DNA of 64,000 nt from Ardenticatenaceae bacterium (GCA_020634455.1 JACKBQ010000002.1:1364001-1428000); one strand, 5' to 3'; positions 1 through 8,843 are shown, numbered from the stretch's first letter. Notes: generated by a model from the sequence alone, not told the origin. Program-made: numbers and translations.

Positions 1-239
1 TCTACATCAAACAAAATAAAGAGAACCGCAATGCGGTAGAACTTCACCGGCAACCGCCGCTGTGCTTCACCAATGGCCACGATGCCAGATTCGTAAGGAA
101 TCATTTTGCTGCGAGCACTTTCTTTGGGCTTTGGGCCCAGATTAAGGGAGAGAACGGGCAGCAACACAGCAAAAAAGAGGGCAACACCGATGAGGACTGC
201 GACGGGGAGGTATTCAATTAAAACAGGATTATTTTCCAT
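1..239 (-). CDS. nuoA: NADH-quinone oxidoreductase subunit A (5' part, cut by window edge)
   Basis: The minus strand from an ATG at 239 stays open to the window edge (79 codons). The product begins MENNPVLIEYLPVAV, continues with a hydrophobic helix, and carries the conserved loop YESGI followed by PVKFYRIAVLFILFDV. That is the signature of NuoA (ND3), a small membrane subunit of complex I in the proton-pumping arm. It lacks its C-terminal helices only because the sequence ends. The remaining nuo genes should lie to the left of the window. No strong ribosome binding site is seen; the upstream sequence on the minus strand holds AGGT about ten bases before the start. Identification is from the conserved loop motif and is fairly secure. 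Confidence 0.9.
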   Translation of the reverse strand, partial: MENNPVLIEYLPVAVLIGVALFFAVLLPVLSLNLGPKPKESARSKMIPYESGIVAIGEAQRRLPVKFYRIAVLFILFDV

Positions 240-445
240 ATGGTAAGCTACTCATACCTGGGTGATTTAGTATCACTATTTGCTTAATTTTATTGGCTGA
301 AAATCTTTGTAGCGATATGTTTTTTCTTCCCGATTGATCTCTGTGCATTCTATCACAAGCAATATGGGGCGGCAACAAGGGTGCGGCTTTTTTAAGTGCC
401 TACGGCGATAGCTGTGCTACTGGTTTAAAGCTTATTTTATAGCGA

Positions 446-481
446 AAAGCCCAACGGCCGTTTCCACAACCGCTGGGCTTT
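446..481 (-). terminator. Hairpin terminator downstream of rpoD
   Basis: AAAGCCCA at 446-453 pairs with TGGGCTTT at 474-481, and the inner CGG/CCG also pairs. It lies 20 bases past the rpoD stop. Runs of T flank both sides, so it could work in both directions. The rest of 240-501 shows no gene that I can support; it would hold the nuoA promoter. Confidence 0.6.
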
Positions 482-501
482 GTTCTCTCAAAAACAGAGG
501 G

Positions 502-2196
502 TTAACTCAGATAATCTCGTAGCGCCTTGCTGCGGCTGGGGTGGCGCAATTTGCGCAACGCCTTTGCCTCAATCTGGCGGATGCGCTCGCGGGTGACGCC
601 AAAGCTGCGCCCCACCTCTTCCAGCGTGTGATCCTTGCCGTCATTGAGACCAAAGCGCATTTCCAGCACCTCGCGCTCTCGCTCGCTTAGGAAGCCAAGC
701 ACGTTGCGAATTTGCTCCCGCAGCAGCTCCTTGGAGGCTGCATCCACAGGTTCCTGGGCGCTTTCGTCGGGAATAAAGTCGCCGTACTCAGTGGAATCTT
801 CGTTACCCACCGGAGATTCCAGAGACATCGGATCCATCGAAATGCGCTTAATGTCCCGAATTTTGGAGACCGCCTGCTTCCATTTGCGGTTAAGTACGGG
901 GTCAATCGGTTGATCAGCCTTGAGCGCCTGCTTGATGGTTTCTGACTCTTCGGGTGTCAGGTAATCCAGTTCCAACGCTAATTCTTCATCGCTGGGTTCG
1001 TGGCCTAGTTTTTGCACCAGGTCGCGCTGGAGTTTGACAATCTTGTTGATGGTTTCAAACATGTGTACCGGAATGCGGATGGTACGCGCCTGGTCGGCGA
1101 TGGCCCGGCTAACGGCTTGGCGAATCCACCAGGTGGCGTAGGTGCTGAATTTATACCCTTTGGTGTGGTCAAATTTTTCCACCGCGCGGAGCAAACCAAC
1201 GTTGCCTTCTTGCACCAGATCGAGCAGGTGGATGCCGCGCCCCATGTACCGCTTGGCTACGCTAACAACCAATCGCAAGTTAGCCCCGGTAAGGCTTACT
1301 TTGGCCTCCTCAGCCATCTCGTAGATCATGAATTCGTTGTATTTGAGGCCAACCATATCTTCAGAAAGCCATTCCCGGAAGGTGCTCAGGGTGGGGAATT
1401 TGACATCGGCTTTGTAGGCAGCAAAGATACGACGAGAAATATCTAATGGTAGCAGGTAAACGGCCGTAAACATGTGGAAACAGCTCTGCGCCAAATCGGT
1501 CCAGGCATCATCCTGGCCCCAATTGCCATTATTTAGATATTGGCGCAGGTAAGATTCGTCACGGGTGCGCCAGCCCCGGCGCAGATCACGAGCCTCGTCA
1601 ATGAAAGCCAGCACATTAATGCCGTCAACACCCAACAATTTTCGCGCCTCTTCCACCACCTGCCAGTTTTCCAAAAGGTTGGTGTAGTTGGCAGCCATCG
1701 CCCGAAAATCTACTTCTTCTTCAGAACCAGTGCCATCTTGAGCAACGTCGCTATTGAGCCGATCCAGCACAGTTGCGGCCGTAAGCTGGGTTGAGAGCCA
1801 AATTTCCTGATCCGCGGTGAGCAGTGGCACTTGCCCAATCTCTTTAAGGTAGGTGTGTACCGGATCATCCTCAACGGTACCGGTCAGGTAAGAGGTGCTG
1901 CTATCTTTTTCATCATCGTCATCTGGATCGCCCAATAAGCGGGAAGGTTCACTAAAATCGTCCAACGTCTCACCATTTTCGGAGACGATGCGAATATTGA
2001 GCTTTTGCAGGCGAGCATAAAGCCGCTCCGCCTGCTCTTCGTCGGCAGAAGCAAGCAGTGCCTGAACATCGGCCTCGTTAATTTGGCGCGAACGCCGCGC
2101 CTGCTTTACCAGGGCTTCGATGTCAATGACTTCTTCTTCTTCATTTTCATCTTCGATATTTTCTTCGAAATCGTTGTCTAATTCAGATAAATCCAT
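502..2196 (-). CDS. rpoD: Primary RNA polymerase sigma factor (sigma-70/RpoD)
   Basis: 564 residues. The N-terminal ~110 residues are very acidic (region 1.1-like). Region 2 (about 298-375) contains GNVGLLRAVEKFDHTKGYKF and STYATWWIRQA, the core-binding and -10 recognition helices. Region 4 (about 500-560) contains the -35 recognition helix-turn-helix with GVTRERIRQIEAKALRKLR. The full set of regions and the length match a group 1 (housekeeping) sigma factor. It follows dnaG on the same strand with an 88-base gap, which is the dnaG-rpoD part of the classical macromolecular synthesis operon. A hairpin terminator follows. A non-essential group 2 paralogue is the only alternative; linkage to dnaG argues against that. 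Confidence 0.97.
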   Translation of the reverse strand: MDLSELDNDFEENIEDENEEEEVIDIEALVKQARRSRQINEADVQALLASADEEQAERLYARLQKLNIRIVSENGETLDDFSEPSRLLGDPDDDDEKDSSTSYLTGTVEDDPVHTYLKEIGQVPLLTADQEIWLSTQLTAATVLDRLNSDVAQDGTGSEEEVDFRAMAANYTNLLENWQVVEEARKLLGVDGINVLAFIDEARDLRRGWRTRDESYLRQYLNNGNWGQDDAWTDLAQSCFHMFTAVYLLPLDISRRIFAAYKADVKFPTLSTFREWLSEDMVGLKYNEFMIYEMAEEAKVSLTGANLRLVVSVAKRYMGRGIHLLDLVQEGNVGLLRAVEKFDHTKGYKFSTYATWWIRQAVSRAIADQARTIRIPVHMFETINKIVKLQRDLVQKLGHEPSDEELALELDYLTPEESETIKQALKADQPIDPVLNRKWKQAVSKIRDIKRISMDPMSLESPVGNEDSTEYGDFIPDESAQEPVDAASKELLREQIRNVLGFLSEREREVLEMRFGLNDGKDHTLEEVGRSFGVTRERIRQIEAKALRKLRHPSRSKALRDYLS

Positions 2197-2284
2197 TGTC
2201 TGTTTTCCTGGCCTCGTTAAGGGATTGTCAAGGAGTTCCGACAGGTTGGGTATAATTTTAGGTTGTTGAGCATAGACGCAAGGT

Positions 2285-4276
2285 TTAATAACGGCCGTTC
2301 ATGGCATCTTCGGCGCGGCGGCGGCTGGTGGCCGACATGGAATCTCTAGCCTTGTTGAGCTGTAAGACAGCCAGGGGCAGCTCTTTTAGCTGCTGCGTAT
2401 AAATGGCTAGAGCCTCGACATCGCCTTCTGTTTGGGCTTCACGAAGCAAATGTTTCACTTCGCTGAGCAACAGCCGCACTTTGGCCAGACGCCAGTCTAG
2501 TACAGATAAAACAAGCGTATCGGAAATTCGCTCAAGCTCAGTTTCTGGTGATTGGGGTAATGTCAGCAAGAACTTCAACCGATTTTGAAGCGTCTGCTCT
2601 AGACTATCCCACAATTCATCAATCGTGACAACCGGGGAATCAGCGATCAACTGGTACATTTGTCGCATAATGGCGCGATCTTCCGCCATGAGAAAATCGC
2701 CGTCTACCACCTGTCCCTGACCACATTCCTGCAATTTTTGGTTCACGCGCACAATGATCTGGGGCGAGCGGATGGCGTGTTGTAAAAAGTCTGCCTGGCG
2801 CATGTCTGAAGCGATAGGACTGCCGCTACTGACACCTTTTTTAGGCACGGCCGCCCAGCTGGTTTTGGCGGGTTGTCCACCCGGTTTTTTGGTAGGAACG
2901 GCCGTTTCCTCACGTCTCACAGTGCGCTGGGGGGGCTGGGGCAGGCGAATCTGCCGCAAAGCCCGCTCATCAATGCGCAGGGTACGCGCCAACAGCTGCC
3001 AGTAATGGTCTCGCTCAATCGGGTCCTGAATATCTTTGATGAGCGGCAGCACTTGTTGGGCAACGGCCGTTTTCGCCTTCGCATCATTCATGTCCAAATC
3101 GGCCGTAGCTACCGAAATCACATAAGCCACCACCGGCTTCGCCTGAGCCACCAATTTGGGCCAATCCTCCGGATTTTCCTGAATGATGTTGTCCGGGTCC
3201 TTACCTTCTGGCATGGTGATGACGCGGATATCCGCCTGGAGCCGCCCCTCGTGGTGGACCAGGCCGTGCGCGTCGAACTTCACCTCCACATCCCGATCCA
3301 GGGTTTCGCGGGCCACCTGCAAGCTGCGTAACGTCGCTTTGGCTCCGGCGGCGTCTGCGTCTAGCGCCAGGATGAACTGCTTGGTGTACCGCTTCAGCAT
3401 GCGCAGCTGATGTTCCGTGAGCGCCGTGCCCATCTGAGCCACCACATTTTGGAAGCCCGCCTGCCACGCCTGCATCACATCCATGTACCCTTCCACAATC
3501 ACCGCCTGCCGTGCCTCGCGAATGGCACGTTTGGCGCTATCCAGCCCGTACAGCAGATGGCTTTTGTCGAACAAGTCGGTTTGCGGCGAGTTGAGGTATT
3601 TGGGGATGCCATCTTTTTCTAACGTACGCGCACCGAAGCCGACGATACGGCCGTCCACGTCCCGAATTGGAATCATCAGCCGGTTGCGAAAGCGGTCGTA
3701 CTTGGTGCCCTTGTCTGGATTTTCCGTCAGCAGACCCGCTGCCAGCAGCTCCTGATCGCTGTACCCCTGCATGTTAAAGTGCGAACGGCACGCATCCCAG
3801 GAATCCAGGGCAAAGCCAATGGCAAAATGGGCAATCGTGTCCTCATTTAAACTACGCCGCGCCACGTACTGCCGCGCCTCCTCCGCCTGGGGTGCATACA
3901 AAAAAAGCTGATTGAAATAATCCGAAGCCGCTTGCAGCAGACCCGCCTGCTTGTTTTGCGCCTTTTGCACTTCCTTGTTGACCGGTTTTTCTTCTTCCAG
4001 CGTCACCCCAGCCCGCTGCGCCATGTTTTTTAGCGCTTCTTTGAACTCCCAGCCTTCCTTCTTCATGACGTAAGAGAACAGATCGCCACCTTCGGCACAT
4101 GCGCCAAAGCAGCGCCACGTTTGCGTTTCTGGGAAGACAAAAAAGGCGGGGGTACGGGTGTTTTGGTGAAAGGGGCAAAAGCCAGCGTAATTTCGCCCTG
4201 ATCGGCGCAGCGAAACGCTTTCAGAGACGATATCTACAATATCCAGGCGGCTTTTAATTTCTTCAGTAACTGTCAT
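2285..4276 (-). CDS. dnaG: DNA primase DnaG
   Basis: 663 residues. It makes RNA primers at the replication fork. The N-terminal zinc-binding domain has C34 and H37 (CPFH) and then C56 and C60. The second pair is CFGAC, a C-X3-C spacing rather than the usual C-X2-C. The catalytic TOPRIM domain follows, with EGYMDVM around residue 261 and ALDADAAG around 304. The C-terminal third should hold the helicase-binding domain but is poorly conserved and rich in Pro, Lys and Thr at about 450-490. It is upstream of rpoD on the same strand. Function is secure; the zinc-site spacing is the only odd point. Confidence 0.97.
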   Translation of the reverse strand: MTVTEEIKSRLDIVDIVSESVSLRRSGRNYAGFCPFHQNTRTPAFFVFPETQTWRCFGACAEGGDLFSYVMKKEGWEFKEALKNMAQRAGVTLEEEKPVNKEVQKAQNKQAGLLQAASDYFNQLFLYAPQAEEARQYVARRSLNEDTIAHFAIGFALDSWDACRSHFNMQGYSDQELLAAGLLTENPDKGTKYDRFRNRLMIPIRDVDGRIVGFGARTLEKDGIPKYLNSPQTDLFDKSHLLYGLDSAKRAIREARQAVIVEGYMDVMQAWQAGFQNVVAQMGTALTEHQLRMLKRYTKQFILALDADAAGAKATLRSLQVARETLDRDVEVKFDAHGLVHHEGRLQADIRVITMPEGKDPDNIIQENPEDWPKLVAQAKPVVAYVISVATADLDMNDAKAKTAVAQQVLPLIKDIQDPIERDHYWQLLARTLRIDERALRQIRLPQPPQRTVRREETAVPTKKPGGQPAKTSWAAVPKKGVSSGSPIASDMRQADFLQHAIRSPQIIVRVNQKLQECGQGQVVDGDFLMAEDRAIMRQMYQLIADSPVVTIDELWDSLEQTLQNRLKFLLTLPQSPETELERISDTLVLSVLDWRLAKVRLLLSEVKHLLREAQTEGDVEALAIYTQQLKELPLAVLQLNKARDSMSATSRRRAEDAMNGRY

Positions 4277-4396
4277 GTGGTCAAGGACAAAACAAATAGA
4301 TGAACCTGACCAAATTATACCGTAGACCTTACAAATGTTCTAAAAGTAGCGGGGGAAACGGCCGTAAATTCTGAATAAAACTTCATATACACCAAA

Positions 4397-4433
4397 TAAA
4401 AAAAAGGGGCACCCCGCTAAACAGAGTGCCTCT
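4397..4433 (-). terminator. Rho-independent terminator of the DUF4397 gene
   Basis: GGCAC at 4408-4412 pairs with GTGCC at 4426-4430, extended by G-T, G-C and A-T pairs to 4405/4433. On the minus strand the stem is followed by a run of eight or more T (plus-strand A run 4397-4405). It lies about 60 bases past the stop at 4496. Confidence 0.75.
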
Positions 4434-4495
4434 CTTGAAGAAAACCAAATTAAACAAGCAGGCGTCATCCACCCACCTGTTCAAATTTAAGTTGA

Positions 4496-5806
4496 TTAGT
4501 TCGCTGGTGAAGGCAAGCGTACCGTCTGAACCAAAACGGTAAAGCTACCATCACCCAAAGAGCCAACAGCGTACACAAAGTAAGCAAAACCTGGGTCTAG
4601 CTTCAGGTCAGCCGGGCCAAACACAACCGTGTCGGTGCCCGCAGGCTGAATGGTAGCCAGGTAACGGTTGCGCGGTACCTCAAGCTGTACCTCGTTCGGA
4701 TTGCTCAGCCCTTCAGCCGTACCCACAAAGTCACCCGTACGCCGCTCGAACAGAGACACATCAACGGTGGGCGCAGCGGCCGTGTGGCGAACCACCAGGC
4801 GGCTCTGGCCACGCTCAATTTCAGAAACATCATTCACGAAAACGGAGAGCGTCGGTGCACCCGCTTCCGTCAGGTGAGCCACTATGGAAGCATTGGCCCC
4901 ACCGGGCAGGAAGGCAGAGCCGGCAATGGCCGGGTCGCTGGCGGTCGGATCAGCGCCTGCGGGGTAAATCTCAATATCATAGTTGCCTTCTGGCAAGGTC
5001 AGCGGGTCGGTGACGGCATATGGCTCAAAGTTGGGCAGCGCCAAACCGCCATTTACATATACATCCACGGTCAGGCCAGGAACACCATGCACAACCGTGA
5101 CACTACCAACAGGGGCACTTTCCAGGTCAATGGTTTGCACCAGCAGTTGGAAAGAGCCATCTGCCAGGGAACCAACAGCATAAATAATGTAGGAGCGGTC
5201 AAACTTGGGATTGAGCCAGAAGCGGGCTGGGCCAGCAACCACGTCGTCAGTGCCAGCGGGCAAAATGGAAGCAAAGTACAGGCCGGTTCCTACCTCAACT
5301 TGTGCCTCTTCCGGGTTGCTCAGACTTTCGATCTTGCCAATTTCGTCACTTTTGTAGGTTAGGGCAACATCTACGGTGGGGGCAGCGGCCGTATGGCGCA
5401 CAACCACACGCGCATCCCCTGCGTTGATGGCGGAGGTGTCATTCACAAAAACAGAGAGCGTGGGTGCGCCAGCTTCTGTCAGGTGAGCCACGATGGAGGC
5501 GTTAGCGCCTGCGGGCAGCGTGGTGGAGCCAGCAATGGCCGGGGCACCTGCGTTCGGGTCAGCGCCAGCCGGGTAAATTTCAATGTCATAATTGCCAGCG
5601 GGCAAAGTGAGCGGGTCTGTAACTGTTCCAGGCTCAAAATTTGGCAAGGCCAGGCCGCCGTTCACGTACACGTCCACCGTTAAGCCGGGAACGCCGTGAA
5701 CAACGGTAACAATGCCGGTTTCAGCTTCTTCTTCAGCGGCAACCCAGGCTGCGCTGGTTAGTAACAAGGCCATTAAGGCAAAAATGAGTAGTTTGACTTT
5801 TTTCAT
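4496..5806 (-). CDS. Secreted protein with two DUF4397 domains
   Basis: 436 residues. A signal peptide (MKKVKLLIFALMALLLTSAAWVAAEE) directs export. The mature part is two near-identical halves: residues about 31-147 and about 235-352 both contain VTVVHGVPGLTVDVYVNGG, GNYDIEIYPAGADP and VRHTAAAPTVDV. These are typical of DUF4397, an extracellular beta-sandwich-like domain of unknown function. The duplication is visible in DNA (about 4740-5100 against about 5390-5720), so it is recent or kept homogeneous. AGGAG lies 8 bases before the ATG. It lies downstream of an ECF sigma/anti-sigma pair on the same strand, separated by a terminator and 544 bases, which suggests it may be a target of that sigma factor (inference). 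Confidence 0.85.
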   Translation of the reverse strand: MKKVKLLIFALMALLLTSAAWVAAEEEAETGIVTVVHGVPGLTVDVYVNGGLALPNFEPGTVTDPLTLPAGNYDIEIYPAGADPNAGAPAIAGSTTLPAGANASIVAHLTEAGAPTLSVFVNDTSAINAGDARVVVRHTAAAPTVDVALTYKSDEIGKIESLSNPEEAQVEVGTGLYFASILPAGTDDVVAGPARFWLNPKFDRSYIIYAVGSLADGSFQLLVQTIDLESAPVGSVTVVHGVPGLTVDVYVNGGLALPNFEPYAVTDPLTLPEGNYDIEIYPAGADPTASDPAIAGSAFLPGGANASIVAHLTEAGAPTLSVFVNDVSEIERGQSRLVVRHTAAAPTVDVSLFERRTGDFVGTAEGLSNPNEVQLEVPRNRYLATIQPAGTDTVVFGPADLKLDPGFAYFVYAVGSLGDGSFTVLVQTVRLPSPAN

Positions 5807-6164
5807 TATTTTTCTCCTATCGTGTTGATTTTTTTAAAATTGCGAAATTGATTTGTAAGGAAAAGTCTTTGAGCTGGTTTGTTGTTAAATCTATAAATCA
5901 CCTCCACTTGGGTTGAGGCAGACAAGCAGTTGGCAGCGTTAACAGAACCCAATGAGGGACATTTTTTGCCATTTTTTTACACTGCTTGTGGAATTGCTTG
6001 TTCTGTGCTGCTACTGCTATTTACGAAGCTGGCTTTGTTTTGTACGTATCAAACTTTTTGCAATTTATTTGCATTTTCTTTGCAATTTAGCCAGTTCATT
6101 CAGAATTACGAACTTGCACAGGTTTTGTACCTATTGAATTTGAAAATTCATCAAAATGGGAAGG

Positions 6165-6201
6165 GGCAAAAAAAAAGACACCCAAGAGGTTGGGCGTCTT
6201 T
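6165..6201 (-). terminator. Rho-independent terminator of the sigma/anti-sigma operon
   Basis: AAAGAC (6174-6179) pairs with GTCTTT (6196-6201), and CCCAA (6181-6185) with TTGGG (6190-6194), with one mismatch between the two. On the minus strand it ends in a run of T (A run at about 6168-6176). It lies 150 bases past the anti-sigma stop. Confidence 0.75.
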
Positions 6202-6248
6202 GTGGAAAATGCAAAAAAGATTTGTTGCTTTATAGAAATCTCTATCCT

Positions 6249-6316
6249 GTCATACCCGCGAATGCGGGTATCCACTCCTGCAACCAAATGGATTCCCGCC
6301 TGCGCGGGAATGACAA
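6249..6316. repeat. REP-like inverted doublet of a ~27-bp palindromic repeat
   Basis: Two palindromes face each other: TACCCGC/GCGGGTA at 6253-6270 and ATTCCCGC/GCGGGAAT at 6292-6311. The outer ends are TGTCAT and ATGACA. Both copies fit TGTCATWCCCGC-N4-GCGGGWATCCA in opposite orientation, like the paired REP/BIME elements and the Neisseria dRS3 core (ATTCCC-N8-GGGAAT). Such elements are commonly spread by RAYT-type transposases; none is seen here. Confidence 0.75.
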
Positions 6317-6350
6317 TTGTTACCGGAAACAACTTTAATAACGAGGTTAG

Positions 6351-7391
6351 TTAGTTGATGATGCTGCCAAGCAAAACAATATCGCCCGTACGCTGCACGC
6401 TGCCACCTTCTGGCTCTATAGAAACACCGACGGCCTCAAAAGATTGCAGCGGCTCGGTGGAATGAACGAGCAGCACGCCTTCGCCTTGGGTATCTACGCG
6501 GAAGGTTTCGGCCGTTTCGTGTTCTGTGCCGCGAATAAGCAATACCTGATAAACAGAATCTTCTGGCAAGGCGGGCATCCCATTCACTATCAGCATCGCG
6601 GTATTGGATTCTGGATCGATGACCAGTTGCGCCGAGGCTTGCGGTTGGTCTTCTGCGCCCGGCAGGGTGACTGCGTACACGTTGGCAGAAACGAACGGCT
6701 GGCTGGCCAATATCTCGGCCATTTGGGCCTGAAGATCGGCGCTGTACGCTTCGGCGGCTGCCAGGTTGGAGATGGCGGTGGCCAGGTCGGTTTGCAAGCT
6801 GTTGTTAGCGGCAATGAGGTTGGTATTTTCCTGATCGAGATCATCTAGCTGCTGATCTAAGGCCTGGTTCGCCGCCTGAAGTTCCACAACACGCGTGTTG
6901 AGGTCCAGGTTTTCACCTGCCAGGGCATCGAAGTCGGTACGCAGGCTGCTGTTTTCGGCGGTGAGCTGCTGCACGTTTTGGTCCAACCCTTGAATTTGGC
7001 TGCGGAGCGACAGTCCCCAAACGAGAAGGAGTACGGCCGTTGCCAAACTCATTCCTGTTACCAGTGGGGTGCTAAAAAAGGCGCGAATCTGCTCTAAGAG
7101 GGTTGGCTGCTTGGTGATAGGTTTTGGATGGGAAACGGCCGTTGGCTTCACCGATGCCTGGTTCACTGCCAGATCCGCCTCTACCCGGGCAAACAACGCC
7201 GCTTCCGACTCAGCCGATGGCTCCAGGGGCGGCGCAGTGTACGGCAGCAAGGCAGCAGCAGCATACGCCTCCTCCAGCAAGCTTGCCGCTTCTGGATGCG
7301 TAGCCACATACGCCTCGACTTCCGCCTCTTCCTCTGGCGACAGCCCACCTAAAACATATACGGCGAGCAGTTCCTCAATTTGCTCGTTCAT
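6351..7391 (-). CDS. RskA-like membrane anti-sigma factor
   Basis: 346 residues from an ATG at 7391 with GAGG six bases upstream. A TTG four codons earlier overlaps the sigma gene and is less likely. The N-terminal ~60 residues (EELLAVYVLGGLSPEEEAEVEAY) resemble the zinc-less anti-sigma domain that clamps ECF sigma factors. One transmembrane helix lies near residues 110-130 (LVTGMSLATAVLLLVWGLSL). A long heptad-rich coiled coil follows (about 130-225). The C-terminal ~110 residues are an anti-sigma-K (RskA) type extracytoplasmic domain with QASAQLVIDPESNTAMLIVNGMP. It sits one base after its cognate sigma gene, so the pair is co-transcribed and probably translationally coupled. Confidence 0.88.
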   Translation of the reverse strand: MNEQIEELLAVYVLGGLSPEEEAEVEAYVATHPEAASLLEEAYAAAALLPYTAPPLEPSAESEAALFARVEADLAVNQASVKPTAVSHPKPITKQPTLLEQIRAFFSTPLVTGMSLATAVLLLVWGLSLRSQIQGLDQNVQQLTAENSSLRTDFDALAGENLDLNTRVVELQAANQALDQQLDDLDQENTNLIAANNSLQTDLATAISNLAAAEAYSADLQAQMAEILASQPFVSANVYAVTLPGAEDQPQASAQLVIDPESNTAMLIVNGMPALPEDSVYQVLLIRGTEHETAETFRVDTQGEGVLLVHSTEPLQSFEAVGVSIEPEGGSVQRTGDIVLLGSIIN

Positions 7392-7392
7392 T

Positions 7393-7971
7393 TTATTCCT
7401 CAAATCCTTGTGCCTGTAAGGCGCGTTTTAACTTGTCCAACGCCAAACGGGCACGCGTGTTAATCGTGCCAAAAGGAATGTCATACTCTTGCGAAATTTG
7501 GCGGCGCGTTTTGCCTTGAAAATAGATCCATTCAACCACGTTGCGCTGTTCTTCTGGCAGCGAACTGAGCGCCAGATGAACCTGTTCGTGCTGCAAAAGC
7601 GTAATCGCAGCATCAGCCACGTTTTGGTCCGCTTTGAAGTGCGGGCTGGATTCAGCGTGCTCCTGCTGCCCATCCGGCAACGTTTGCATTTGGAATTTTT
7701 GCCCTCGGCGCACAATGTCTATTGACAAATTTCGCGCAATACCAAACATCCAATTGGGAAACGTGCCACGCTGGTTATTAAATGAAGCGGCGTTCTGCCA
7801 GATACGCCAAAACGTCTCTTGCATCACTTCTTCGGCAGCAGCCCGGTCTCCCAAAATTTTGTATGACAAGCCTAACACGGAACGTTTATACCGTTCATAC
7901 AGTGTCTTATAAGCAACAATGTCTTGCCTGACAACCAGCGTCATGAGCTGCTCATCACTAAAATCATTCAT
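7393..7971 (-). CDS. ECF-family RNA polymerase sigma factor
   Basis: 192 residues. Region 2 is at about 10-95 (AAEEVMQETFWRIWQN, then GIARNLSIDIVRR). Region 4 is at about 130-185 (LSSLPEEQRNVVEWIYFQGKTRRQISQEYDIPFGTINTRARLALDKLK). Region 3 is missing, as in extracytoplasmic-function sigma factors. The next gene encodes its likely membrane anti-sigma partner. Such pairs normally autoregulate and respond to an envelope signal. The nearby secreted DUF4397 protein is a candidate regulon member (inference). Confidence 0.93.
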   Translation of the reverse strand: MNDFSDEQLMTLVVRQDIVAYKTLYERYKRSVLGLSYKILGDRAAAEEVMQETFWRIWQNAASFNNQRGTFPNWMFGIARNLSIDIVRRGQKFQMQTLPDGQQEHAESSPHFKADQNVADAAITLLQHEQVHLALSSLPEEQRNVVEWIYFQGKTRRQISQEYDIPFGTINTRARLALDKLKRALQAQGFEE

Positions 7972-8125
7972 ATCTTACTGAATATTACCGTCTGATTTGC
8001 AAAATTTCTCAGCCAGTATCCTTAATTACGAATAAGAACTCTGTTTGTATCTATACAAATTATAGCCAGAACTTTATTGACGAATACAAATTGTACCGTG
8101 AACCGTTCCCCCTATCCACCCCTTC

Positions 8126-8154
8126 TTGACAAACAATTTACGTTACATTATGAT
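8126..8154 (+). promoter_or_regulatory. Sigma-70 promoter of the tetR-ABC operon
   Basis: A near-consensus promoter: TTGACA at 8126-8131, a 17-base spacer, and TATGAT at 8149-8154. The start site would fall near 8161, just before the palindrome at 8168. Confidence 0.8.
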
Positions 8155-8167
8155 TCAAACCACTTAG

Positions 8168-8185
8168 TTAAACCATACGGTCTAA
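8168..8185 (+). promoter_or_regulatory. Putative TetR operator
   Basis: TTAAACC-ATAC-GGTCTAA is an imperfect inverted repeat (6 of 7 positions pair). It lies between the promoter and the start codon of the TetR gene, and a further half-site GGTCTAA follows at about 8192-8198. Its placement just past the predicted start site suits autorepression. Confidence 0.65.
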
Positions 8186-8209
8186 ACAATTGGTCTAAAA
8201 GGATGATTT

Positions 8210-8830
8210 ATGCCCCGACCCCGATTTAACAAACTGACAGCCGAGAAGCGCGAAAGCATTCTGGAAGCTGCCGCCAAAGAGTTTGCCACCCACGGCTTTG
8301 AAGGTGCGTCGTTAAACCAGATTCTGTCAAACGCAGGCATCAGCAAAGGCGCGGCTTACTACTATTTTGACGACAAGGCGGACCTGTACGCCACCACCGT
8401 CTTGCATTACAGCCAGGAGCTGATGGCCAGCTTATCGTTTGACCCGGCGCAGTTTACGGCCGTTAACTTTTGGAACGCGCTTACGGCCGTTTACCAACAA
8501 CAATTCACCAGCTTCGCCGAACGGCCGTGGGTCTTCGGGGTGGCCAAAGCAGGCGGCGCGGTAACCCCGGAAATGCTCAAGGCAGAACCATTTACCGAAT
8601 TTTGGGAGCAGGCCCAATTTTTAATGGCACAGCTCATTCAGTATGGCCGGGAATTAGGCGTCATTCGCACCGACCTACCGGATGACCTGCTCCTGGCGCT
8701 CATTGTTGCCGTGGACGACACGCACGACCGCTGGCTCGTGGCAAACTGGTCAGACCTTTCCCCGGCTGACCTGGAACAGGCAGCCAGCCGCATCAGCGAC
8801 ACGCTGCGCCGCTTGCTATCGCCCGCATAA
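8210..8830 (+). CDS. TetR/AcrR-family transcriptional regulator
   Basis: 206 residues, ATG at 8210 with AAGGA upstream. The N-terminal helix-turn-helix is typical: ILEAAAKEFATHGFEGASLNQIL followed by GISKGAAYYYFDDKADLYATT (residues about 15-60). The rest is a variable helical ligand domain, so the inducer cannot be told. It is the first gene of an operon with an ABC ATPase 13 bases downstream and an ABC-2 permease. A palindrome in its leader is the probable operator. The arrangement suggests a regulator that controls its own exporter in response to a toxic compound or an exported substrate. Confidence 0.93.
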   Translation: MPRPRFNKLTAEKRESILEAAAKEFATHGFEGASLNQILSNAGISKGAAYYYFDDKADLYATTVLHYSQELMASLSFDPAQFTAVNFWNALTAVYQQQFTSFAERPWVFGVAKAGGAVTPEMLKAEPFTEFWEQAQFLMAQLIQYGRELGVIRTDLPDDLLLALIVAVDDTHDRWLVANWSDLSPADLEQAASRISDTLRRLLSPA

Positions 8831-8843
8831 ATTAAGGATAACC

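Larger units (their letters stand above)
5807..6350. other. 544-base intergenic region: DUF4397 promoter, terminator and REP-like doublet
   Basis: This stretch holds no convincing gene. Its left half is AT-rich and should carry the promoter of the minus-strand DUF4397 gene. Its right half holds a terminator for the anti-sigma gene (6165-6201) and an inverted pair of short palindromes (6249-6316). Open frames here translate the repeat and are not credible proteins. Confidence 0.6.

Noticed and set aside
5930..6338. Several 60-100 codon open frames between the DUF4397 and anti-sigma genes
   Set aside because: They translate AT-rich leader, a terminator and the REP-like doublet; no domain or ribosome site.
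8682..8843. Upstream extension of the ABC ATPase frame
   Set aside because: It lies wholly inside tetR in another frame; the ATG at 8844 has a good ribosome site and gives the normal N-terminus.
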